64,000 nt of DNA from CAYRJD01 sp965212125 (GTDB lineage: Bacteria > Actinomycetota > Acidimicrobiia > Acidimicrobiales > Poriferisodalaceae): the NCBI GenBank assembly GCA_965212125.1, contig OZ243045.1, positions 1,302,001 through 1,366,000 of the forward strand. The letters run 5' to 3'. Position 1 is the stretch's first letter. Each line of letters begins with the position of its first letter. The notes beneath the pieces were generated by a model that had not been told where the DNA came from, made no database searches, and was given only the letters and a program-made list of their open reading frames with translations. The translations under genes and the position numbers were made by a program. Of the stretch, positions 1 through 8,281 are shown one piece after another.

Positions 1-804
1 GGTGTCGGTTGCGTCAGTTTCTGTGCCATCGGTTTCAGTGCCGTCGGCAGGATCGCTTGTGTCGGTTTCAGCTGCGTCGCCGTCGGTTTCAGTACCGGAC
101 TCACCGGTATCGGTGTCGGACTCATCGCTGGATGTGTCGGTGTCTTCGGCGGCTGGCTCCTCAGCGGTTTCGCCGGACTCCGCCGCGGGTTCTTCCACTG
201 CGGGTTCTTCCGCGGCGGGTTCCTCGGCCGCGGGTTCCTCAACCGTTGGTCCTTCGGCGGTTGGTTCCTCAGCGGCGGGCTCGCTTGTCTCCGCGTCGCC
301 GGTGGATGTGTCGCCATCGGTGGCTCCGCCATCGGCAGCACCGTCGTCAGCGCCACCATCATCACCGACGGCTTGCTCCGCTCGAAAGTCGGCAAGTTGT
401 TCGTTAAACATCCGAACGCTCTCGGTGGTTCGCGCAAAGGCATTCGTATCGGTCAGGGCAAACGAACTAAGCACCGGCCGGAACCGAAGCTCGGCGGTCT
501 GGCCGACCAAATCAACCGCCCGCTGCTTGTCCTTGACGCCCGGCAGCTGAATGACCACCTGGCTGCCTTGGCGCGTGATGTCTGGCTCTGCCACGCCCAG
601 CGCGTCAACGCGTGATCGGATTATCTCAATTGCGCGGTCAAGCTGATCGTCTTCAACCTCGCCAGTCGGTCGCAGCACCACCTCAACGCCGCCTTGCAGC
701 TGAACGCCTAGCACCGGCGCCCAGCCAGCTAGCAAAACTCCAGCCAGTGACCCCACCGCAACCAGTACTGCGACTAGCAGCGATATGACATGAGAGCGTC
801 GCAA
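1..804 (-). CDS. secD: Protein translocase subunit SecD (N-terminal part)
   Basis: Membrane subunit of the SecDF complex, which uses the proton-motive force to help pull exported proteins through SecYEG. The 268 codons present run off the left edge. Residues 7-30 form the first membrane helix, followed by the conserved opening of the periplasmic P1 region (LQGGVEVVLRP, then IIRSRVDALGVAEPDI and VIQLPGVKD). From about residue 140 the sequence turns into an acidic Ala/Glu/Pro then Asp/Ser/Thr-rich stretch that reaches the window edge; such a long insert is not part of the standard SecD core. Start is a TTG at 804, the only usable start after an in-frame TAG just upstream. It lies 103 bp downstream of yajC, a classic partner. 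The forward-strand Ser/Val-rich ORF here is its antisense shadow. Confidence 0.9.
   Translation of the reverse strand, partial: MRRSHVISLLVAVLVAVGSLAGVLLAGWAPVLGVQLQGGVEVVLRPTGEVEDDQLDRAIEIIRSRVDALGVAEPDITRQGSQVVIQLPGVKDKQRAVDLVGQTAELRFRPVLSSFALTDTNAFARTTESVRMFNEQLADFRAEQAVGDDGGADDGAADGGATDGDTSTGDAETSEPAAEEPTAEGPTVEEPAAEEPAAEEPAVEEPAAESGETAEEPAAEDTDTSSDESDTDTGESGTETDGDAAETDTSDPADGTETDGTETDATDT
185..274. repeat. 15-bp tandem repeat inside secD
   Basis: About six imperfect 15-bp units (gcgggttcttccgcg type) encode repeats of the pentapeptide AAEEP/AVEEP on the minus strand. The period is a multiple of three, so copy-number change would keep the SecD frame. Confidence 0.75.
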
Positions 805-907
805 ACTAGAGCCCTAGATCTAAAGAGGAATAAGAGTGGTTTGGCAGGCGAATCGGCTGCGCTCGCCCGCTACCGCTGGTACCAGCCCCGCTAGCGCCAG
901 CGCTTTG

Positions 908-1231
908 TTAGTTATCTGAACCGGTGCCTTCGGGCAGTTCGGCAGGCTCTGAGGGGTCAATGGGCGCGCCCGAACTGGCCGGAGTAATGATCTGGGCGAT
1001 TGCGGCCCGCTGCACACGTAGTTCAACATCGGTGTCAACCTCTAACGACAAAACGTCGGAGCCGTCCTCTTCGGCCACGATCACACCGATCACTCCGCCC
1101 GCTAGCGCCACCTCATCGCCAACGCCCGCTGAACGAACCATCGACTGACGATCACGCATGCGCCGCTGCTGCGGCCGAATCATGAAAAAGTACAGAACAA
1201 CTAAAACTATTAGGGGCAGCGCTAACGCCAT
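908..1231 (-). CDS. yajC: Preprotein translocase subunit YajC
   Basis: Small membrane protein accessory to SecDF. The 107 residues start with one membrane helix (about 2-17, ALALPLIVLVVLYFFMI) followed immediately by the diagnostic RPQQRRMRDR basic motif, then the soluble domain with GVGDEVALAGGVIGVI. ATG start with a good ribosome-binding site (AAGGAG about 6 nt upstream). It precedes secD and follows tgt on the same strand, the usual tgt-yajC-secD order. The C-terminal 20 residues are acidic and Pro/Ser-rich. Confidence 0.93.
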   Translation of the reverse strand: MALALPLIVLVVLYFFMIRPQQRRMRDRQSMVRSAGVGDEVALAGGVIGVIVAEEDGSDVLSLEVDTDVELRVQRAAIAQIITPASSGAPIDPSEPAELPEGTGSDN

Positions 1232-1288
1232 TGCGTCTCCTTGTGGATCTTTGCAGATCTGATGAATCTTGTGGTTGCGGGTGCCAGC

Positions 1289-2443
1289 CTAGTCGCTTGA
1301 CGCCCAAATTTGCGATACCTCACGGGTGTATGCGGCGAACTTGCCTTGCTCGATGGCGTGGCGGGCGCCGGCTATCAGGTCGTTTAGAAACCAGAGGTTG
1401 TGCAGCGAGATTATGCGTGGCGCGGTGGGCTCGTCCACGGTGAGCAGATGGCGCAGGTAGGCCCTGCTGAAACGCCCGCCGAATGGTGTGTTTTTCTGCA
1501 GGGGGGTGTCGTCGCGGGCGAATCGGGCGTTGCGCAGGTTTAGGCGTCCCTCATTGGTGAGTGCTGTGCCGTGGCGGGCTAGCCGGGTGGGCAGCACGCA
1601 GTCAAACATGTCAACGCCGGCGGCGATGGCGCTGAGCAACCGCATTGGATCGCCTACGCCCATTAGATAGCGCGGCTTGTTGGCGGGCAGTATTTCGGTG
1701 GCAGCGGTGAGTGCGGTTGTCATTTCCGCTCGGGATTCGCCGACCGCCAAACCGCCGATGCCGTAGCCCGCAAAGTCAAGTTGCGCCAGTGTTTCTGCGC
1801 TGTGTTGGCGCATTTTGGTGTCGGCGCCGCCTTGCACGATGCCGAACAGGGCTTGGCTGGGTGTGGCTTGGCTGGAGCTGGCTATTTCGGTGTGGCTGGC
1901 CAGCGCTCGCTTGGCCCAATCGTGCGTGCGCTCCATTGCCAGGCGAACCTCAGCTTCCGGCGCGGGCAGCATCACGCAGACGTCAAGCACCATCTGTATG
2001 TCGGCGCCGATTTGATGCTGAATCTGCACCGCCGACTCAGGAGTGAGGCGCACCTCGGTGCCGTCGTAGACCGAACGAAACGTCACCCCGTCGTCGTCAA
2101 TTTTTGTGCGCGATGAGTGGGCGTTGTTGCTGTCGTTGGGGTTGCGTCCCAGCGACATCACCTGGAAGCCACCCGAATCGGTCAGCATGTGTCCGTCCCA
2201 GTCGCAAAAAGAGTGCAGCCCGCCTAGCTCGGCGATGGCTTCGGCGCCGGGTCGCAACATCAAGTGATACGTGTTGCCCAGCACGACCTCCAAACCCAGT
2301 CGCTCGTAGTCGGACGCGTCAAGATGCACCAGCGTGCCGCGTGTGCCGACCGGCATGAACACCGGTGTCTCAAAGCTGCCGCGCCCTGTGGTGACTCGGC
2401 CGCGGCGGGCGTTGCCGTCTTGCGCTAGCAGCTCGTATTGCAT
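1289..2443 (-). CDS. tgt: Queuine tRNA-ribosyltransferase (Tgt), zinc-site cysteines missing
   Basis: Exchanges guanine-34 of GUN-anticodon tRNAs for the queuosine precursor preQ1. 384 residues, normal length. Seen: DSGGFQV with the proton-acceptor Asp89, GNTYHLMLRPG, GIVQGG, GIGGLAVGE, and MFDCVLPTR with the nucleophilic Asp281. The usual C-x-C-x2-C zinc cluster that precedes SRAYLRHL is absent: the segment reads QKNTPFGGRF with no cysteine, while the fourth ligand, His348 in LHNLWF, is retained. All flanking motifs are intact, so this is substitution rather than a frameshift. 18 bp downstream of queA, the next enzyme of the same pathway. No obvious ribosome-binding site; translation may be coupled to queA. 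Confidence 0.95.
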   Translation of the reverse strand: MQYELLAQDGNARRGRVTTGRGSFETPVFMPVGTRGTLVHLDASDYERLGLEVVLGNTYHLMLRPGAEAIAELGGLHSFCDWDGHMLTDSGGFQVMSLGRNPNDSNNAHSSRTKIDDDGVTFRSVYDGTEVRLTPESAVQIQHQIGADIQMVLDVCVMLPAPEAEVRLAMERTHDWAKRALASHTEIASSSQATPSQALFGIVQGGADTKMRQHSAETLAQLDFAGYGIGGLAVGESRAEMTTALTAATEILPANKPRYLMGVGDPMRLLSAIAAGVDMFDCVLPTRLARHGTALTNEGRLNLRNARFARDDTPLQKNTPFGGRFSRAYLRHLLTVDEPTAPRIISLHNLWFLNDLIAGARHAIEQGKFAAYTREVSQIWASSD

Positions 2444-2461
2444 GGTTTAGTTTTGCGCGGC

Positions 2462-3664
2462 TTAGTGCTCGGTGGCGCGTGCATCAGGCTGCGGCGGGTG
2501 TGCCAGCTGAGGCGGCTGCGGCGGGTGCTGCAACAACATGGCATCGCCGAACGACAAAAAGCGGTAGCCGCTGGCAAGCGCAGTCTCATACAGGTTGCGC
2601 CAGTGTGCTCCGATAAAGGCGTCAATCAACACCAGCAAAGTTGAGCGCGGCAGATGAAAATTAGTCAGCAGCACGTCCACTATTTGGAACTGGTCGCCTC
2701 GCTTGAGGAACAGATCCGTTCGGCCTGTGTGTTTGCCGCGTGCCGCCGACTCCAACGCTCGCACCGTGGTGGTACCGATTGCCACTACTCGCTTCGCCTC
2801 TTGGCATTTTTGCCAGGTGGATTGCGAAACTTCGTATTGCTCAGTGTGCATTACGTGCTCTGACAGCTCGCCGCTGACTGGTTTGAAAGTGTCTAGCCCT
2901 ACTACTAGGTCGACGGTGGCCCAGCCGATGTCGCGGCTGGCAAGTGCCTCTATCACTTCGTTGGTGAGGTGCAGTCCGGCCGTTGGTGCTGCCACCGATC
3001 CGGGCTGGTCGGCGTAGATGGTTTGGTAGTCGGCAGCTGTTGGGTGGTAGTCGGCGGGGCTTGTCGGGTCGGCGGCAGGGCTGGCTATGTAGGGCGGCAG
3101 CGGTGCTTCGCCGGCGGTGCCTAGCAGCCTGACCACATCGTGCGGCGTGGCGACTGGCTTCTTGTCGTAGCTGAGATGCACTGCCCGCTGGCCAGCTGCG
3201 TTGCTGGCAGCCGTGTCGGCAAGACGCTGGCCGATTGTTACCCGCAGCAGATCATCACGCTGGCTGAGTAGCTGCGCGCCATCACGCAGTCGGCGACTGG
3301 GCTTGACTAGCGCCGACCACCAACCGCTCGCCGCCTCGTCGGGGACCGTGTCGGGCAGCGGTGCAGCAGACCGCGACACAGCTGACCGCGACACAGGCGA
3401 CCGCAGCGGCTCTAGCAGCAAAACCTCCGCCGCGCCGCCGCTTTGCTTGCGCAGATCCAGGCGCGCCGGTATGACCTTCGTGTTGTTCGCCACCACCAGA
3501 TCGCCCGGCATCAGCAGTTGCGGCAGATCGCTTACGTGTTTGTGGTCTGGTGCTGTGGTCGGTCCCCTATCAATCAGCAGCTTGGCGCTGTCGCGCGGAT
3601 GGATGGGTGTCTGCGCTATTGCCTCGTGCGGCAGCTGATAGTCAAACTCGGCTATTGAGAGCAT
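2462..3664 (-). CDS. queA: S-adenosylmethionine:tRNA ribosyltransferase-isomerase (QueA)
   Basis: Transfers and isomerises the ribosyl group of SAM onto preQ1-modified tRNA, making epoxyqueuosine. 400 residues. Seen: FDYQLPHEAIAQTP and HPRDSAKLL at the N-terminus, GDLVVANNTKVIPARL, the tail signature NFHLPRSTLLVLIDAF, and AAPTAGLHLT. A Ser/Ala/Pro-rich insert (about residues 90-115) and a Pro/Gln-rich C-terminus are longer than usual. It sits between ruvB (26 bp) and tgt (18 bp) and is probably cotranscribed with both. Confidence 0.96.
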   Translation of the reverse strand: MLSIAEFDYQLPHEAIAQTPIHPRDSAKLLIDRGPTTAPDHKHVSDLPQLLMPGDLVVANNTKVIPARLDLRKQSGGAAEVLLLEPLRSPVSRSAVSRSAAPLPDTVPDEAASGWWSALVKPSRRLRDGAQLLSQRDDLLRVTIGQRLADTAASNAAGQRAVHLSYDKKPVATPHDVVRLLGTAGEAPLPPYIASPAADPTSPADYHPTAADYQTIYADQPGSVAAPTAGLHLTNEVIEALASRDIGWATVDLVVGLDTFKPVSGELSEHVMHTEQYEVSQSTWQKCQEAKRVVAIGTTTVRALESAARGKHTGRTDLFLKRGDQFQIVDVLLTNFHLPRSTLLVLIDAFIGAHWRNLYETALASGYRFLSFGDAMLLQHPPQPPQLAHPPQPDARATEH

Positions 3665-3690
3665 CGCCGTGAAAGCATCGCTGGCCGGCC

Positions 3691-4863
3691 TTATTCATCT
3701 AGCGGCAGCTTGGTGGCAGGCGCTGGACCTTCATCGACAGGCAGCTTTACCTCTAACCCCAAATGCTCGTATGCCTGGGCGGTGGCTAGTCGCCCGCGTG
3801 GCGTGCGCTGCAGCAGGCCTCGCTGAATCAGAAACGGCTCGTACACCTCTTCCACGGTGTCGGGCTGCTCGCCCACCGCAATCGACAACGTCGTTAGCCC
3901 TATCGCCTGGCCGGCGTGCGTAACCGTCAGCGCTTTCAGAATCGCTCGGTCCACCTTGTCAAGCCCTAGATCGTCCACGCCAAACATCTTCAGTCCTTGG
4001 TCGGCGGTGGCGGCGTCAATCTGTCCGTTGCCTCGCACCTCAGCGAAATCTCGGACTCGGCGCAGCAGACGGTTGGCGATGCGGGGGGTGCCACGGCTGC
4101 GTTGCGCAATCTGAGTGGCGCCGACCTCGTCAATGATCACGTTAAGTATTCGGGCGGCGCGCTGCACTATCAGCTTCAGCTCGTCGGGCGTGTAGTAGTC
4201 CAGCCGTTCAACCAGCCCGAACCGATCACGCAGCGGCCCGGCGATGAGACCGGTGCGGGTGGTGGCTCCGACCAGCGTGAAGCGTGGCAGGTCTAGCCGG
4301 ATTGAGCGGGCGGCCGGGCCCTTGCCCAGCACGATGTCAAGCTGAAAATCTTCCATCGCCGGGTAGAGCACCTCTTCAACGATTTTGGGGAGGCGGTGTA
4401 TCTCATCGACGAACATCACGTCGCCCGGACCAAGATTGCTGAGCATCGCTGCCAGGTCGCCCGCCCTTTCGATGGCTGGGCCGGAGGTGACGATGAGGTT
4501 GGTTTCTAGCTCGGCAGCGATGATGCCTGCGAGGGAGGTCTTGCCTAGCCCAGGCGGGCCAGCAAACAGCAGGTGGTCGGGTGGCTGGGTGCGTGCCTTG
4601 GCGGCCTCCAGCGTTATTGATAGCTGTTCTTTTAGGGCTGACTGGCCGACGAACTCTGCCAGGCTGCGGGGTCGCAGATTGGCTTCGTCGTCATTTTCGG
4701 ATGCCAGCGCCATCGGGTCAAGCACGTCTTCTTCTTCGGCGGGTGGTGTGGCGGCGGGCGGTGTGGCGTCAGATGTCTGGTCGGGCGGGTCGGCGGACGC
4801 ATCGGTTCGGCGGTAGGACTCTTGGCGGCCTTCCTTGTCTTTCGGAGAACTGGCGGCGCTCAT
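3691..4863 (-). CDS. ruvB: Holliday junction branch-migration ATPase RuvB
   Basis: Hexameric AAA+ motor that drives branch migration on RuvA-bound junctions. 390 residues against about 340 typical: the first 60 are an extra Pro/Asp/Glu-rich region before LRPRSLAEFVGQ. Walker A GPPGLGKT at 102-109, Walker B DEIH at 153-156, sensor segment GATTRTG and arginine-finger-containing GPLRDRFG, then the winged-helix domain ending near RTPRGRLATAQAYEHLG. The tail holds a duplicated KLPVDE/KLPLDE motif. The ATG overlaps the ruvA stop in ATGA, arguing for this start and translational coupling. Confidence 0.97.
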   Translation of the reverse strand: MSAASSPKDKEGRQESYRRTDASADPPDQTSDATPPAATPPAEEEDVLDPMALASENDDEANLRPRSLAEFVGQSALKEQLSITLEAAKARTQPPDHLLFAGPPGLGKTSLAGIIAAELETNLIVTSGPAIERAGDLAAMLSNLGPGDVMFVDEIHRLPKIVEEVLYPAMEDFQLDIVLGKGPAARSIRLDLPRFTLVGATTRTGLIAGPLRDRFGLVERLDYYTPDELKLIVQRAARILNVIIDEVGATQIAQRSRGTPRIANRLLRRVRDFAEVRGNGQIDAATADQGLKMFGVDDLGLDKVDRAILKALTVTHAGQAIGLTTLSIAVGEQPDTVEEVYEPFLIQRGLLQRTPRGRLATAQAYEHLGLEVKLPVDEGPAPATKLPLDE

Positions 4864-5483
4864 CGCTGCTTGTTCATCATCTGCAGGGCTTCGCGCATTA
4901 GCTCGCTTGCGTCGGCGTCCGGGTCATTTGCTGAGTCTGGCAGGCGGTTGATTGCGTCTTTTATCTCGGGTGGTGAGAAGCCCATTCCCGCCAGGCCTTC
5001 GCTCACTTCGGCTAGCGGACTGCTGCTTGACTTACCGGCGACGGCGGTGGTTGATCCGACCGCGGTGATACCCAGTCGGGCTTTGAGGTCGATCATCATT
5101 CGCTGGGCGGTGCGCATACCGACGCCTGACACCACCGTTAGCGCTTTCGGGTCTTCGCCCAAAATGGCTCGGCGCAGCTCACCCGGCGGCAGGTGCGACA
5201 GCACGCTTAGCGCAAGTGCCGGACCTACTCCTTGCGCCTTTAGCAGCATCTCAAAGCAGTGCCGCTCGTCAATGGAGGTGAATCCAAAAAGGCGGGGCAC
5301 ATCGTCGCGCACGGCTTGGCTCACCCAGAAGTACACGTCTTTATTGTCTTGTTTGCTCTTCTGGGAGATCTCCGCCAGCGTGCCGGGAGTTACCGTCACC
5401 CGATAGCCGACGCCGCCCACCTCTACTAGTAGTTCGCCCTCTGGATCTATCTCCTTTATCTCGCCGCGTAGCGATCCGATCAT
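4860..5483 (-). CDS. ruvA: Holliday junction DNA-binding subunit RuvA
   Basis: Tetrameric junction-binding protein that loads RuvB. 207 residues from ATG at 5483 (MIGSLRGEIKE, the normal RuvA N-terminus). An upstream in-frame start at 5558 would add 25 residues inside ruvC and is rejected because the 5483 ATG overlaps the ruvC stop as ATGA. Seen: OB-fold VEVGGVGYRV, two helix-hairpin-helix segments (LKAQGVGPALALSVLS and VSGVGMRTAQRMMIDL) and the C-terminal RuvB-binding domain (LAEVSEGLAGMGFSPPEI). Confidence 0.96.
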   Translation of the reverse strand: MIGSLRGEIKEIDPEGELLVEVGGVGYRVTVTPGTLAEISQKSKQDNKDVYFWVSQAVRDDVPRLFGFTSIDERHCFEMLLKAQGVGPALALSVLSHLPPGELRRAILGEDPKALTVVSGVGMRTAQRMMIDLKARLGITAVGSTTAVAGKSSSSPLAEVSEGLAGMGFSPPEIKDAINRLPDSANDPDADASELMREALQMMNKQR

Positions 5484-6013
5484 CGGGGTGATCCGGCGGG
5501 GGTGGCCGCTGCTGTTCGGGCGGCGGCTGACGCGATGCCGTTGTGCGCCAAATGGCACAGCGCAACTGCCACCGCATCGGCGGTGTCGGCGGGCTTAAGC
5601 ACCTGCGGCAGATGCAACAGCGTTTGAACCATCCGCTGCATTTGATCCTTGGGAGCGTCGCCCCAACCGGCGACCGCAATCTTGACCTGGTTGGGCGTGT
5701 ACTCCACCACCTCCGCTCCGCTCGCAGCGCCAGCGGCCATCATCAAACCCGCCGCCTGCGCCACGCCGATCGCGGTCTTTGCGTTGGCGGTAAAGAACAC
5801 TCGTTCTAACGCAACCACGTCGGGATGGTGCTCGTCAATGAGTGAGCTGAACTCGGCTTGTAGCCGTGCCAAGCGCTGCGCGGTGGAGTGTTCGGGCGCG
5901 GTGCGAATCACGCCCGCTGCGACTAGCTCGGTGCTGGCGGCGCGCCTAGATGCCGCCTCAACCACGCCGTATCCGCAGCGCGACAAGCCAGGATCAATCC
6001 CCAACACAAGCAT
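5480..6013 (-). CDS. ruvC: Holliday junction resolvase RuvC
   Basis: Dimeric endonuclease that resolves Holliday junctions. 177 residues. The RNase-H-like catalytic acidic residues are visible: Asp7 (GIDPGLSRCGYG), Glu70 (VALERVFF), Asp143 and Asp146 (DTADAVAVALCH). It heads the ruvC-ruvA-ruvB run, each pair joined by a 4-bp ATGA overlap, so the three are very likely one coupled operon. yebC lies 67 bp upstream on the same strand. Confidence 0.97.
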   Translation of the reverse strand: MLVLGIDPGLSRCGYGVVEAASRRAASTELVAAGVIRTAPEHSTAQRLARLQAEFSSLIDEHHPDVVALERVFFTANAKTAIGVAQAAGLMMAAGAASGAEVVEYTPNQVKIAVAGWGDAPKDQMQRMVQTLLHLPQVLKPADTADAVAVALCHLAHNGIASAAARTAAATPAGSPR

Positions 6014-6060
6014 TTAGTTATGTGTAGCGCACAACTAGCCCTCAGCGCAGGCACATTCCA

Positions 6061-6086
6061 CAAGCCCTAGCTGTCAAGCCCTAGCT
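6061..6086. repeat. Direct repeat spanning the yebC stop codon
   Basis: caagccctagctg occurs at 6061 and again at 6075 (14-bp period). The second copy contains the yebC stop (minus-strand TAG at 6083-6081); the first places another TAG just downstream. Confidence 0.8.
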
Positions 6087-6830
6087 GACCAGAGCCTCCA
6101 GCATGTCATCGCTGACATCAAAGTTCGCGAAAACGCCCTGTACATCATCGTGTTCATCTAGCGCCTCTAGCACGTTCATTACCTGTTTGACCTCTGACGG
6201 GTCGGTCAGCTCAATGGTGTTTTGCGGCACATAAGTAATGTCGGCGGACTGCACTGCGACGCCGGCTGCCTCTAGCGCTTCTCGCACCGCCAGCGTGTCG
6301 GCCGGGTCGGTTAACACCTGCCACACTCCCCCTTCGGCTTCAACGTCGGTAGCACCGGCATCTAGCGCTGCGGCTAGCACGTCGTCTTCGGACACCGCGT
6401 CTGCCACCGTGACTATTCCTCGCCTCTCAAACTGCCACGCAACCGCGCCCGGTTCGGCCAGCGATCCGCCCGCCCTTGTGAAGACGCTGCGGATTTCGGA
6501 GCCGGTGCGATTGCGATTGTCCGTCAGCACCTCTACATACATTGCAACGCCGAACGGGGCGTAACCCTCATAAGACACCTGCTCATAGCTGACGCCTTCA
6601 AGCTCGCCCGTGCCTCTTTTGATTGCTTGCTTAATGGTGTCTAACGGCACGGAGTTGTCGCGCGCCTTTTGATACATGGTGCGCAGGGTTGCGTTGGACT
6701 CAAGGTCGCCGCCGCCCGTTCTGGCTGCCACCTCTACCCCACGGATCAGCTTGGCGAACAGCTTGCTGCGCGCCTTGTCGGCGGCTCCTTTGCGGTGCTT
6801 GATGGTTGCCCATTTGGAATGTCCTGACAC
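6081..6830 (-). CDS. yebC: YebC/TACO1-family protein
   Basis: Widespread family with reported roles in transcriptional regulation and, more recently, in translation of difficult sequences. 249 residues, normal length, with the signature N-terminus MSGHSKWATIKHRKGAADKARSK split over a GTG start, then LIRGVEVAARTGGGD and the three-domain fold (YEGYAPFGVAMYVEVLTDNRNRT; GAVAWQFERRG). Position directly upstream of ruvC matches the conserved yebC-ruvC association. Confidence 0.96.
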   Translation of the reverse strand: MSGHSKWATIKHRKGAADKARSKLFAKLIRGVEVAARTGGGDLESNATLRTMYQKARDNSVPLDTIKQAIKRGTGELEGVSYEQVSYEGYAPFGVAMYVEVLTDNRNRTGSEIRSVFTRAGGSLAEPGAVAWQFERRGIVTVADAVSEDDVLAAALDAGATDVEAEGGVWQVLTDPADTLAVREALEAAGVAVQSADITYVPQNTIELTDPSEVKQVMNVLEALDEHDDVQGVFANFDVSDDMLEALVS

Positions 6831-6880
6831 GCTTGTTCTGCCTGACTGTTATTTCGCTAGTTGGTTGGCTGCTTAGTTGT

Positions 6881-8281
6881 TTAGCTGCTGGGTGAGTATT
6901 GGAACACAACTCTGAAGCCAAAGCTGGATGAAGTTTGCTCTGCGATGCGCACTCCCACAAAACTGCAGTCGCCGAAGTTGTCGCAGCTGTAGCTGCTGGC
7001 TAGTCCTTGATAGCCGTCTGCCTGGTTCAGCCATTGCCGAATGCCTTGCCGATTGATTACTAGGTTGCCGTCGTCGTTGACGTATGCCGCGCCCGCCACT
7101 GCGTCTAACAACAACGTGGTGGCATCGTAGGCCTGCGCCCAGGTGGTGAAACCGAGCGGTTCGCCGGTGGCGTCGAAGTAGCGGGTGAAGAGGTCTTGCG
7201 TTCGCACTTGCGTGGCCTGGTTTGGGTTGTTGTCGTAGCTGTTTGGCACCACGAAAAACATACCCAACGTTTGCTCGTTGGAAATCTGCTGGCCGACCGT
7301 GCCGTCGGCTACTAGCACGGTGTCTTGCAGGGCTGGCAGAGCCGCTAGCTGGCCTAGCACGTCGGTGTCTGCGGGCGGGTAGATCGCTAGCAGCACCGCC
7401 TGCGGGCTGGCGGTGGCTATCTCCGCTGCGGCGCTCAGGAGATTTTCCGTGCCGATCGCTTGGCGCGTTGCGGTGATCGTTCCGCCTAGTCGCTCAAAAG
7501 CCGCTGCGAACTCTTGCGCGAGGTTTCGGGTGTCGGCGTTGCCGGTGTGCAGGGCGGCGGCTGTGCGCAGGTTTTGGTCCGTGTACAAAAACTGGGCGAT
7601 GGCTTCGGCTTTGGTGATGTCGTTGGGGGCGGTGCGGTAAAAGCCCGGGTTGTAGTCGGGGCTGGGGTTTTGGTTTAGGTCAGAGGTGAGCGTTGTTGAG
7701 GTGCTGGAACTGGTGATCGCCACCAAGCCAGCCTCGCTAATGACGGGCACTAGCGCCACCGAAGATGCTGAGCAGGTCGGGCCGATGATGCCTACAACTT
7801 GCGTGTCGGCGGTGATCTCATAGGCGATCGCTTCGGCGGCGTCGGGCTTGCAGGGGTCGCTTATTGGCGTGCCGAACTCAACTTGAAAGCCGTGAATGTC
7901 GCCGTAGTTGGCCAGCGCCATTTCGGCGATGGTGATTGCCGTGTTGCCGGCTGGCGCCAGCGCACCGCGGTTGGCTTGCACTAGGCGAATCTGAACTGCG
8001 TCGCCGGCTGGCACCGTTACGAAACCCAGCGATCCGTCGCCAAGTGGGGCTGCGTCGGGGTTGTTCGGGTCGGCGCTGCCCGCGCCGCCGGAGCCGTCCG
8101 CGTCGGCGCCGCCCGGACCGGTGCCGTCGGCGGAGCCATCCGCGCCAGCGGCAGGGTTGTCACCCGCGGTGTCGTTGTCTCTGCTACACGCTGCGGCTGC
8201 CAGAATCAGCGCTAGTACCAGCGCAGCTAGCCGCGCCGTCAGTGATGCTGATCTAGCTCCGCGAATACTCATAGACGACAT
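6881..8281 (-). CDS. ABC-type substrate-binding lipoprotein, branched-chain amino acid (Leu/Ile/Val) type
   Basis: Periplasmic-binding-protein-like lipoprotein of the LivJ/LivK fold. 466 residues with a lipoprotein signal peptide (LVLALILAAAAC, Cys about residue 32), then a Gly/Ala/Asp-rich linker. Core motifs: GDIHGFQVEFGTPISD, VVGIIGPTCSASS, and FRTAPND-like FYRTAPNDITKAEAIAQFLY. An internal ATG at 8272 is an equally good start; both lie inside the 3' end of the upstream paralogue, a 20-29 bp overlap that implies coupling. It and its neighbour are paralogues arranged in tandem, and no permease or ATPase gene is nearby, so the ligand and the transporter are unknown. Confidence 0.85.
   Translation of the reverse strand: MSSMSIRGARSASLTARLAALVLALILAAAACSRDNDTAGDNPAAGADGSADGTGPGGADADGSGGAGSADPNNPDAAPLGDGSLGFVTVPAGDAVQIRLVQANRGALAPAGNTAITIAEMALANYGDIHGFQVEFGTPISDPCKPDAAEAIAYEITADTQVVGIIGPTCSASSVALVPVISEAGLVAITSSSTSTTLTSDLNQNPSPDYNPGFYRTAPNDITKAEAIAQFLYTDQNLRTAAALHTGNADTRNLAQEFAAAFERLGGTITATRQAIGTENLLSAAAEIATASPQAVLLAIYPPADTDVLGQLAALPALQDTVLVADGTVGQQISNEQTLGMFFVVPNSYDNNPNQATQVRTQDLFTRYFDATGEPLGFTTWAQAYDATTLLLDAVAGAAYVNDDGNLVINRQGIRQWLNQADGYQGLASSYSCDNFGDCSFVGVRIAEQTSSSFGFRVVFQYSPSS

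Noticed and set aside
2..615. Forward ORFs with Ser/Val or Arg/Cys-rich repeats over secD
   Set aside because: Antisense images of the SecD repeat region; the minus strand gives conserved SecD sequence.
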